The notes under the pieces are model-generated. The model was not told where the DNA came from. It worked only from the letters and a program-made list of their open reading frames with translations, and did no database searches. From contig JAGLNZ010000473.1 of NCBI GenBank assembly GCA_023139225.1, positions 1-6,654 of the forward strand: 6,654 nucleotides of DNA, in the 5' to 3' direction. The translations under genes and the position numbers were made by a program. The DNA is from Desulfobacula sp. GTDB taxonomy: Bacteria; Desulfobacterota; Desulfobacteria; Desulfobacterales; Desulfobacteraceae. Below are positions 1 to 5,328 of this stretch, in pieces. How positions within the stretch are numbered: position 1 is the stretch's first letter; each line of letters opens with the position of its first letter.

Positions 1-632
1 CCATAGTCCGTTTAGGGCTGGACGAGATCACAAGGATGGTAATGATCCTGACTCAAAAAAAAGTTTACGATACAAAAGATTCCTTCATTAAAAATTATCG
101 GAATATATTATGGCAGCATGCCCTTGTCTGCGCCCTGACAAGCCAGTGGGTAGCAAGGGAGGCGGGCTTTGAAGAAGTTACCCAGGAAGTCTTTTTTGCC
201 TCTTTGATGCATGATATCGGGAAACTGTTTTTAATCACTGTTATTGAAAAAATCAAACTATCCAAAGATGTCCCTTTTATTCCCTCAAAGTCCGTCATAA
301 ATGAAATCATAAAAGGGCAGCATGCCGCACAAGGATATAACCTGCTGAAAAAATGGAATATCCCTGATAAATACTGCCAGGTGGCAAAAGAACATCACGA
401 TGAAAAATTCGACACCACAAATACCCCCTTGATCATCTTAAGACTTGTGAATAAAACCTGCAATAAAATCGGAGTTTCCATTGAAAAAAACAGCGATACG
501 GTAAACTCGGTCACTGCCGAAGCAAATTTCTTTGGATTTTCAGAGATTAAACTGGCAGAACTTGAATTACAGATTGAAGATTCTTTAAAGAGAGTCAGTT
601 CGCATTATAATATTGGAGTACCGGCAAGATAG
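1..632 (+). CDS. HDOD domain protein, C-terminal part (5' end outside window)
   Basis: HDOD proteins carry a degenerate HD-hydrolase fold and usually act as signalling or output modules rather than enzymes. The visible part has the HD-like signature LMHDIGKL, then GQHAAQGYNLLKKWNIP and EHHDE, which match the family's G-x-x-H-A-x-x-G, K-W-x-(I/L)-P and H-H blocks in order. There is an ATG at 36, but the frame stays open leftward to base 3, and codons 3-35 read IVRLGLDEITR. This is the helix that normally precedes this point in HDOD domains (A-I-x-x-L-G), so the ATG at 36 is internal and the gene is truncated by the window edge. About 209 residues are visible. The stop (TAG, 630-632) lies 17 bases from the stop of the convergent PilZ gene. 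Any N-terminal receiver or GGDEF/EAL domain would lie outside. The role is unknown beyond signalling. Confidence 0.88.
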   Translation, partial: IVRLGLDEITRMVMILTQKKVYDTKDSFIKNYRNILWQHALVCALTSQWVAREAGFEEVTQEVFFASLMHDIGKLFLITVIEKIKLSKDVPFIPSKSVINEIIKGQHAAQGYNLLKKWNIPDKYCQVAKEHHDEKFDTTNTPLIILRLVNKTCNKIGVSIEKNSDTVNSVTAEANFFGFSEIKLAELELQIEDSLKRVSSHYNIGVPAR

Positions 633-649
633 GTCCCGGCCCTCACAGC

Positions 650-1117
650 TTAGTTAAAATGAAACAACAGGTAGGTCCCAAGTTTATCATAATGATCATG
701 GGATACAAACTCGACACCCAGATCCGCTTGATCGATTTTTCTGATAATGACCTCTTTTGATACCCTGGAGCCGCCTGCATCGTCCAGAATAAATTCCACC
801 GCCACCTTATCTTGAAGATGCAAATCCAAAATCCCTTTGGTTCTGATCTTTAAACCCAATCTTGAAATATCCTTCACATTGACAGGATATCTTTTATTGC
901 CAAGAATAATCTCCCCGTTTAAATTCACATCTTTTCTAACATGCTTGCGTCTTTCAAGAATTACTGAAAAAACATGCTTGCATGTGCATGTGTATTTCAG
1001 TTTAACCTCCTTATCCACATTGCGGTACTTAGAAACATCCATCTGCCTTGTTTGTCCGCATTCAGGACATGAGAAATTGGCATTCCCGCTTCTTGTTATA
1101 AAGACTTTTAGTGCCAT
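650..1117 (-). CDS. PilZ domain protein with N-terminal Cys4 zinc-ribbon-like segment
   Basis: A 155-residue cytoplasmic protein. Residues 17-46 hold CPEC and CTC (Cys17, 20, 44, 46), a likely structural zinc site. Residues 56-151 form a PilZ domain: the RxxxR motif is R57-K-H-V-R61, and the D/NxSxxG motif is D83-I-S-R-L-G88. These are the two motifs that bind cyclic-di-GMP in PilZ receptors, and both are intact, so binding is likely (inference from family knowledge). The ATG at 1117-1115 has a good Shine-Dalgarno, AAGGA, 6 bases upstream. The gene stands alone, convergent with the HDOD gene and divergent from the dehydratase operon. Zinc-ribbon plus PilZ proteins of this size are, from memory, typical of deltaproteobacteria. 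The output partner cannot be told from the sequence. Confidence 0.88.
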   Translation of the reverse strand: MALKVFITRSGNANFSCPECGQTRQMDVSKYRNVDKEVKLKYTCTCKHVFSVILERRKHVRKDVNLNGEIILGNKRYPVNVKDISRLGLKIRTKGILDLHLQDKVAVEFILDDAGGSRVSKEVIIRKIDQADLGVEFVSHDHYDKLGTYLLFHFN

Positions 1118-1155
1118 ATAAATTCCTTATGTGATACCTTTCAAATTTCCATTTT

Positions 1156-1184
1156 AATTTATCCCAGAAAAAACAAGTTTACAA
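1156..1184 (-). promoter_or_regulatory. Candidate sigma-70-type promoter for the PilZ gene
   Basis: Read on the minus strand, TTGTAA (1184-1179) is followed by a 17-base spacer and TAAATT (1161-1156), each matching four of six consensus bases. The start of transcription would fall about 30 bases upstream of the ATG at 1117. It is a fit by eye in AT-rich DNA, where chance matches are common. Confidence 0.3.
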
Positions 1185-1327
1185 GCTTATTGTCTGTTTT
1201 TCTTAATAATTTTTGAAATTTTTGAGAAATAATTGATCTTTAAGGAACTACTTGAGTTAGGATAGTAGAATACCTCAAAAAGGAGTAATGTTGAGGACTG
1301 ACAAAATTTTCCTTAATTCCTTTCCGC

Positions 1328-1356
1328 TTGACAATGACCATGAAAAAAAATAACTT
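1328..1356 (+). promoter_or_regulatory. Alternative candidate promoter, upstream of the dehydratase operon
   Basis: A perfect -35 hexamer TTGACA (1328-1333) is followed by a 17-base spacer and a poor -10 element TAACTT (1351-1356, three of six). The strong -35 is notable but the weak -10 lowers confidence. It may be a second start for the plus-strand operon. Confidence 0.25.
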
Positions 1357-1381
1357 CGTGTCAATCGGGCAGGGGTATTTA

Positions 1382-1410
1382 TTGACTGGAATATTGCAAA
1401 TTGTGATAGT
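1382..1410 (+). promoter_or_regulatory. Candidate sigma-70-type promoter for the plus-strand operon
   Basis: TTGACT (1382-1387, five of six) is followed by a 17-base spacer and GATAGT (1405-1410, four of six). The -10 element is preceded by TG at 1402-1403, an extended -10 motif. Transcription would begin near 1417, giving a leader of about 48 bases before the ATG at 1465. This is the best-matching promoter seen in the gap. Confidence 0.4.
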
Positions 1411-1464
1411 GCAGACAAAGAATTATATCCAAATTTTCTTGGGGCATGAATAAAAAAAAGAAAA

Positions 1465-1905
1465 ATGGGAAAAATAATTTTAAAAAAAAATATGGCTCAG
1501 ATTATTCCCCACAAGAATCCCATGGTCATGATTGATACTTACCAAAGAATCGATAATGATCATGCATCCTCTGAAAAGACTTTTCCAAAAAATGATTATG
1601 GCTGTGAAAATGGCTTTGTTATTGACAGCATCCTTATTGAGTGTGTTGCACAGACCGTTGCAGCTCATTACGGTTATCAATCATTAATGAAAAAAGAAAA
1701 AAGCCCTGATACCGGCATGCTCGTGAGTGTGGACAAATTTAATTTTTATCATCAGATATCGGAAAATTCAAAAATTGATATTTTTATTTCAAAAACCGAC
1801 AGGATAGGTGCCTTTAAACTATTTAAAGGGCAGATCCGGATGAAAGATAAAATAGTGGCAGCAGGAAATATAAAAATTTTCAATCCCAAAAAAGAAATAG
1901 TTTAA
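1465..1905 (+). CDS. ApeP-like hotdog dehydratase (3-hydroxyacyl-ACP dehydratase family), divergent
   Basis: A 146-residue cytoplasmic single hotdog-fold protein. IPHKNPMVMID (residues 14-24) matches the N-terminal P-H-x-x-P-M-x-x-(I/L)-D block of FabZ and ApeP dehydratases. SILIECVAQTVAAHYGY (55-71) matches the central helix with the catalytic-type Glu59. The FabZ catalytic-His motif GHFPG is absent: residues 41-54 contain no His. ApeP proteins of aryl polyene clusters look similar, so it may act on aryl-primed beta-hydroxyacyl-ACP with altered chemistry, or be an accessory subunit. The start is uncertain: ATG at 1465 lacks a clear Shine-Dalgarno, and the in-frame ATG at 1492 would begin at MAQIIPHK. 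It is the first gene of the plus-strand set, with the LolA-like gene only 3 bases downstream. Confidence 0.8.
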   Translation: MGKIILKKNMAQIIPHKNPMVMIDTYQRIDNDHASSEKTFPKNDYGCENGFVIDSILIECVAQTVAAHYGYQSLMKKEKSPDTGMLVSVDKFNFYHQISENSKIDIFISKTDRIGAFKLFKGQIRMKDKIVAAGNIKIFNPKKEIV

Positions 1906-1908
1906 TTT

Positions 1909-2604
1909 ATGACATATAGAATCACTACTATTTTCCTTGTTCTGATGGCTAGTATTTCATTTGCTGCTGCTTTCGCACCCCTGTTCGCAATAGAGCAGCC
2001 AAAACCTATTCCTGACGACCAGTTAAACCAGCTCTTGCAAAATGTTGAAAAAAATTTTTCTAAAATCAAAACATTAAGAACCCTGCTGACGCAAGAAAAA
2101 AATATTGCCATATTTTCAGAAACCGTAATTTCCAAAGGATTTTGTATCTTCAAGTCGCCTGATAAATTAAGACTTGAGTTTACAAAACCTTTCAAATCAT
2201 CCTTGATTATAAATGATGATCAAATTTTTAAATACGAATTTTTTAATGGGAACTGGCAAAAGCTGGATACCGGGAACAAAGAAATGATGCTTTTAATCAT
2301 GGAGAATATCACTTCCTGGCTACAGGGCAGGTTCAAAGATCCTGGCCTATATGAGATTCGCGCATTAAAAAATAAAAATATGACTTTTTTACTTTTCCCG
2401 AAAGCCCGCGAGTTTAAAAAATTTATCAACTCATTTGAGCTGGGTTTAAACCCTGAGATGAACGGACTGGAATATATTATTATTAATGAAACAAAAAATA
2501 ATTATACAACAATACGATTTCACAACGATGAAGTTAATAAAGAGATCCCCGACATCATATTTAAAGGGACAAATGACAAGCCACACCCTGTTTCCCCATG
2601 GTAA
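1909..2604 (+). CDS. LolA-like periplasmic outer-membrane carrier protein
   Basis: A 231-residue exported protein. Residues 1-27 form a signal peptide with a hydrophobic core and likely cleavage near FAPLFA/IEQ. The mature part has the LolA signatures: an N-terminal helix ending in FSKIKTLRTLLTQEK (50-64), then FKSPDKLRLEFTKPFKSSLI (81-100) and the D-x-x-x-F-x-Y turn (IINDDQIFKYEF, 100-111). In aryl polyene clusters the equivalent is ApeL, thought to help carry the lipid-linked product or a cognate lipoprotein across the periplasm. It starts 3 bases after the dehydratase stop and overlaps the next gene by 7 bases (ATGGTAA), so translational coupling is likely. It is assigned to the cluster-specific LolA type rather than housekeeping LolA because of its neighbours. 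Confidence 0.83.
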   Translation: MTYRITTIFLVLMASISFAAAFAPLFAIEQPKPIPDDQLNQLLQNVEKNFSKIKTLRTLLTQEKNIAIFSETVISKGFCIFKSPDKLRLEFTKPFKSSLIINDDQIFKYEFFNGNWQKLDTGNKEMMLLIMENITSWLQGRFKDPGLYEIRALKNKNMTFLLFPKAREFKKFINSFELGLNPEMNGLEYIIINETKNNYTTIRFHNDEVNKEIPDIIFKGTNDKPHPVSPW

Positions 2605-3302
2605 ATAATCAATTCTCCATATCCTGCAATAAAAAATTCATTATCCTTTTATGCTGTATCGTCTCAATCATCATGGATGCAGGATGCAGTCTTCATAAAA
2701 CACAATATATCCAGATTACCCACCAAAAGTTAAAAAACGATATTAATAAAAGTATCACCAGCTTATATCCCGACAGATTCAAAGCACTTCACCGTGTTAT
2801 TCTCACCCTTTCAGGAAAAAACTACGTCTTGGACGGATATCTTTTTATTGACAGGCCGAATCGGGAAATAAAACTAATAGCACAAAACGATCTTGGCGGA
2901 ATTATTTTTGATATTCATTTCATTAAAAATATTAAAAAAACAATTAATATTAACGCAAATATGCTGAAAAAAAATTGGCTGGAAAAATCCGTGTTAAGGG
3001 ATCTTGAAACACTTTATCTTAAGGAACCTTTTCCATCACCAACTCTATTTTCCGATGAACATGGAAATCTTATATTATCTGAAAAACAAGGTCAGATAAC
3101 GCAAGAGTTGATTTACAAACAAATCAACAGGCCAATAAAATACCGGCTAAATAAAATCAGGTATCTGAAAAATAAAAAAAGTATTTATACTGTTAATTTG
3201 GAGTATGGCACAAACCCTGATAATCTTTATCCTGAACAAATTTTAATTAAAGATGCAAAAATGAAATACAATCTTCAAATTACTATCCGATACTTTATGT
3301 GA
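2598..3302 (+). CDS. DUF3261-like lipoprotein (ApeN-like), probable outer-membrane lipoprotein
   Basis: A 234-residue protein. The N-terminus has a basic segment, a hydrophobic stretch (14-26) and Cys30 in MDAGC, a lipobox with G at -1 and A at -2 but Asp at -3 where Leu is usual. Lipidation is therefore probable but not certain. The mature part is rich in beta strands and includes LDGYLFIDRPNREIKLIAQ (78-96) and LGGIIFDIHF (99-108), resembling the DUF3261 family found beside LolA-like genes in aryl polyene clusters. It overlaps the LolA-like gene by 7 bases, and the adjacency suggests a carrier/acceptor pair analogous to LolA and LolB (inference). The family call rests on context plus weak sequence resemblance. 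The coding DNA is very AT-rich with many AAA, ATT and TTT codons. Confidence 0.7.
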   Translation: MVNNQFSISCNKKFIILLCCIVSIIMDAGCSLHKTQYIQITHQKLKNDINKSITSLYPDRFKALHRVILTLSGKNYVLDGYLFIDRPNREIKLIAQNDLGGIIFDIHFIKNIKKTININANMLKKNWLEKSVLRDLETLYLKEPFPSPTLFSDEHGNLILSEKQGQITQELIYKQINRPIKYRLNKIRYLKNKKSIYTVNLEYGTNPDNLYPEQILIKDAKMKYNLQITIRYFM

Positions 3303-3364
3303 CTTTCTATTTGTGATTATATGAAATTTAACAACCCATAGTTTAAGGATATCTGTTTTAAAAA

Positions 3365-3736
3365 ATGAGTCTATATAATGATTTAAAAAATTCAGAAATA
3401 TCTATATTAAAAAAAGACAACCAGCATATAAATGCGTCTTTTCAATTTAAAGAAGACCTTGATCTTTTTAAAGGCCACTTTCCGGGAAACCCAATTTTAC
3501 CGGGTATTTTCCAGATTGAAATGGTAAAGTATTCACTGGAGAAATCATTTGATACCTGTTTGCTTATCAAGTCAGTTAAAAAAACTAAATTTTCCAGTCT
3601 TATACATCCGGGAAAAACTGTATATCTCGATATCACGATAAATATAAAAGAAAACAGCCTGTTCAATGTAAAGGCTGTTCTGCGGGTGGATGATACTATT
3701 GCAGGGAAAATAAATCTGATACTCACAGAAAAATAA
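3365..3736 (+). CDS. FabZ-type 3-hydroxyacyl-ACP dehydratase (ApeI-like)
   Basis: A 123-residue cytoplasmic hotdog protein. FKGHFPGNPILPGIFQIEM (35-53) contains the complete FabZ active-site signature: catalytic His38 in GHFPG and Glu52 in QIEM, fourteen residues apart exactly as in E. coli FabZ. It dehydrates beta-hydroxyacyl-ACP to trans-2-enoyl-ACP; without an enoyl reductase this would give conjugated double bonds, as in polyene synthesis. The start ATG at 3365 has AAGGA 15 bases upstream, a long spacing. The 62-base gap after the DUF3261 gene has no clear promoter or terminator, so it is probably the last gene of the plus-strand operon. It is shorter than housekeeping FabZ (about 150 residues) because it lacks the N-terminal P-H-R-x-P-F segment, as in ApeI proteins. 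Confidence 0.85.
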   Translation: MSLYNDLKNSEISILKKDNQHINASFQFKEDLDLFKGHFPGNPILPGIFQIEMVKYSLEKSFDTCLLIKSVKKTKFSSLIHPGKTVYLDITINIKENSLFNVKAVLRVDDTIAGKINLILTEK

Positions 3737-3743
3737 GCATTTT

Positions 3744-3762
3744 AAAAATAGCTGTTATTTTT
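3744..3762. terminator. Possible weak bidirectional terminator between convergent genes
   Basis: AAAAATA (3744-3750) and TATTTTT (3756-3762) form a perfect 7-base inverted repeat around a 5-base loop, at the junction of the convergent dehydratase and carrier-protein genes. The stem has no G-C pairs, so it would be unstable. Its right arm lies inside the end of the carrier-protein gene. Confidence 0.22.
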
Positions 3763-3997
3763 CCTTTAACAATTCATCAATGGTTTGATAAACATCCTCC
3801 AAAGTCCTGATGGATCTTGCCTGTTCTTCCTCGATTCTAACACCTAACCGTTTATCAACCATTACAATAAGATCAACAGCATCAAGGCTGTCAAGACCGA
3901 TATCTTCGTACAATAATGATTTTGGTTTTAAGAGTGTTGCATCAATTTCAAATTCTTCTTCCAACACCTGATTTACAACTTTAATAATTTGATCCAT
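3755..3997 (-). CDS. Acyl carrier protein (second ACP of the cluster)
   Basis: An 80-residue acidic, all-helical carrier protein. IGLDSLDAVDLIVMVDKRLG (33-52) is the phosphopantetheine attachment motif, with Ser37 as the attachment site. The rest is regular ACP: helix 1 at 2-16, loop, helix 2 from 37, and a C-terminal TLEDVYQTIDELL helix. It would carry the growing chain for the type II ketosynthase. The start is chosen at ATG 3997-3995 (MDQIIK); a TTG one codon earlier (4000-3998) is also possible. A strong Shine-Dalgarno, AAGGAGGG (4016-4009), lies 11 bases before the ATG. It follows the PagL-like gene by about 50 bases and is last in the minus-strand set. It differs clearly from the first ACP (DxLYED rather than the FGDG lead-in), so the two probably have separate jobs, as ApeE and ApeF do. 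Confidence 0.9.
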   Translation of the reverse strand: MDQIIKVVNQVLEEEFEIDATLLKPKSLLYEDIGLDSLDAVDLIVMVDKRLGVRIEEEQARSIRTLEDVYQTIDELLKEK

Positions 3998-4008
3998 CAA
4001 AAAAACAG

Positions 4009-4016
4009 CCCTCCTT
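4009..4016 (-). promoter_or_regulatory. Strong Shine-Dalgarno for the second acyl carrier protein
   Basis: Minus-strand AAGGAGGG (4016-4009) is the strongest ribosome site noticed in the window. It sits 8 bases before the TTG at 4000 and 11 before the ATG at 3997. It implies that this ACP is made in excess of its operon neighbours, as carrier proteins usually are. Confidence 0.6.
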
Positions 4017-4051
4017 AAAAAGACCGGAGTAAAAACGTAAACAATCCAATT

Positions 4052-4618
4052 TTAAAAATACTGACCCAATGCAAATACAATAGAATTTTGTCCTCTGTTT
4101 GATAACCCGATACCCCCGTTGGAAATATGATGCATTCTTAAAGAAATAAACCGATTCTGGTTTCTGTTTCCCTTAAATTCAATACCCATTCCGGCTTGTG
4201 GATTAAAATTCAATCGATAGTCCTGACCTTTAACACGGTAACCGGTATAGATAACACCTATCCCGGCTTCCAGATATGGTTTGATCCTGTCTGTCTCAAA
4301 CCTGTCCAGATATATCAACGCCAAAACTCCTGTGTTTGCAATAATTTTCACATCGTTATCATCAAGGAAAGCACTGCCGACAGAACCTTCCACTTTGAAC
4401 CTCAGGTTATCAGGTGCTTTATGTCTCCAAACCCTGTCATAGTCATACAGCCTGAACACAGACACCTGTAAAAAGCAACCGCCGTCAGATGGATCATAGG
4501 TATATCCGGAATTCAGAGAAATCCCGGACTTAGTGGGGACATATCCTTCATTACTTTGGGCGAATAAGGTGACAGGAAAATAAAAAATCACCAGGGCTGC
4601 TATCAGCAGACGAATCAT
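4052..4618 (-). CDS. PagL-like outer-membrane lipid A 3-O-deacylase family protein (acyloxyacyl hydrolase family)
   Basis: A 188-residue outer-membrane beta-barrel protein with a signal peptide (1-20, cleavage likely at LFA/QS) and a C-terminal Phe (GQYF), the usual barrel sorting signal. Strands alternate through the mature part, such as RFKVEGSVGSAFL (73-85), KPYLEAGIGVIYTGY (113-127) and NPQAGMGIEFKG (139-150). RMHHISNGG (161-169) matches the PagL catalytic H-x-S-N motif (His164, Ser166). In Pseudomonas PagL the third catalytic residue, Glu, is 12 residues after the Ser; here that position is Asn178. Many distant homologues, from memory, also have Asn there, so activity is likely but unproven. 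PagL removes the 3-O-linked acyl chain of lipid A. It starts one base after the stop of the lipoprotein gene, so co-translation is likely. Confidence 0.8.
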   Translation of the reverse strand: MIRLLIAALVIFYFPVTLFAQSNEGYVPTKSGISLNSGYTYDPSDGGCFLQVSVFRLYDYDRVWRHKAPDNLRFKVEGSVGSAFLDDNDVKIIANTGVLALIYLDRFETDRIKPYLEAGIGVIYTGYRVKGQDYRLNFNPQAGMGIEFKGNRNQNRFISLRMHHISNGGIGLSNRGQNSIVFALGQYF

Positions 4619-4619
4619 C

Positions 4620-5291
4620 TCATTTTTTCTCCATAAAAAAGAATTTTACTTTTTCAATGTATTTTTTAACTGACACATGGATAATTTCCATCCAGTTTTT
4701 TTCCGTGGCAATCTGATATTTATTTTCCGACTTCACTGTTATTTCTTCAATTTTTTCCCCATTATCCGTAAGGGTCTCAATGGACAAATTTGTAGAAATT
4801 TCCGATGTGAGTGTAATTGCCCAAAAACCAGGTGTCATATATGCCCAAAATTTTTCTATTGTCGCATTTACAATTATGATATCTTCCGATCCCACATCCT
4901 TCCTATCCACTACTTTATATCCAAGCTCAGTAAATGAGGTAATTAATGATTCCCTGATCACAGATTCTATGGTTTGTCCTTCATCCAGAAGAATATCACC
5001 CATAGCCTTGCCAAAAGAATTTCTTTTTCTTGCAATTGCCCTCTTCTTAATACTCTCGGTTGCTTGTGCCGTCCCACCAAATCCCAATGAAGGGATATCC
5101 TGTGACTTTGGATTATTTTCAAAAATTCTTTTGTCAGTTACAGATTCAATAAAGACTTTCTTACCATTTAGATTGACCACTGATGCCTGAGGCAGGTCAA
5201 TCTTAACAATACCCCTATTGGTAGCACAGCCGGTTAAAAACAGCGCAATACTGATAATCAGCAGGCAAATTGATTTGGACAATACTTTCAT
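4620..5291 (-). CDS. Lipoprotein of unknown function, YajG-like architecture
   Basis: A 223-residue protein with a textbook lipoprotein signal: basic start, hydrophobic core and LFLTGC lipobox with Cys22, followed by Ala-Thr, which favours outer-membrane sorting. After a linker come VFIESVTDKRIF (46-57), a segment rich in Lys and Arg (82-91), TIESVIRESLITSFTELGYKVV (107-128) and DIIIVNATIEKFWAYMTPGFWAIT (137-160). The pattern of an amphipathic helix leading to GY-x-V, then a strand with I-x-x-F, recalls YajG-type lipoproteins, but this is fold-level resemblance only. The start at 5291 has AAGGA 9-10 bases upstream. It is followed one base later by the PagL-like barrel gene, which suggests a functional pair at the outer membrane. 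The 37-base gap from the ketosynthase-like gene fits one operon. Confidence 0.72.
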   Translation of the reverse strand: MKVLSKSICLLIISIALFLTGCATNRGIVKIDLPQASVVNLNGKKVFIESVTDKRIFENNPKSQDIPSLGFGGTAQATESIKKRAIARKRNSFGKAMGDILLDEGQTIESVIRESLITSFTELGYKVVDRKDVGSEDIIIVNATIEKFWAYMTPGFWAITLTSEISTNLSIETLTDNGEKIEEITVKSENKYQIATEKNWMEIIHVSVKKYIEKVKFFFMEKK

Positions 5292-5328
5292 CTTTTAATA
5301 TCCTTGTTTTTTCAATGTTAAAATAATT

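Larger units (their letters stand above)
1118..1464. other. AT-rich intergenic region between divergent transcription units
   Basis: This is a 347-base gap between the start of the PilZ gene and the start of the dehydratase operon. It holds one candidate promoter facing left and two facing right. It has no long ORF. Two tiny ORFs on the plus strand are open: 1288-1353 (21 codons, AGGAG just upstream) and 1340-1453 (37 codons, hydrophobic middle, no clear ribosome site). TTGAC-type words occur at 1328 and 1382, with the inverse GTCAAT at 1360. GTCAAT 1360-1365 and ATTGAC 1381-1386 form a 6-base inverted repeat with a 15-base gap, a possible but unproven operator. No tRNA, rRNA, riboswitch or CRISPR repeat was recognised. 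Confidence 0.6.

Noticed and set aside
36..38. ATG as the start of the HDOD gene
   Set aside because: The frame is open leftward to base 3 and the preceding codons (IVRLGLDEITR) fit the HDOD helix that lies before this point, so the gene is cut by the window edge.
600..660. Terminator between the HDOD and PilZ genes
   Set aside because: The 17-base gap and its flanks contain CCGG words but no stem with a usable loop and T-run.
837..1121. Plus-strand ORF of 94 codons
   Set aside because: It lies antisense to the PilZ gene, whose motifs are clear; no recognisable domain.
1171..1190. Short direct repeat ACAAGTTT / ACAAGCTT
   Set aside because: Only two imperfect 8-base copies with no third unit; not enough to call a repeat or iteron.
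1446..1464. Upstream ATG at 1446 joined to the dehydratase by slippage on the A8 run
   Set aside because: It is in a different frame, and the ATG at 1465 or 1492 already gives a complete family N-terminus.
3442..3726. Minus-strand ORF of 94 codons
   Set aside because: Antisense to the FabZ-type dehydratase with its complete active site.
4780..5190. Plus-strand ORF of 136 codons
   Set aside because: Antisense to the lipoprotein gene, which has a textbook lipobox and a ribosome site; the overlap explains the open frame.
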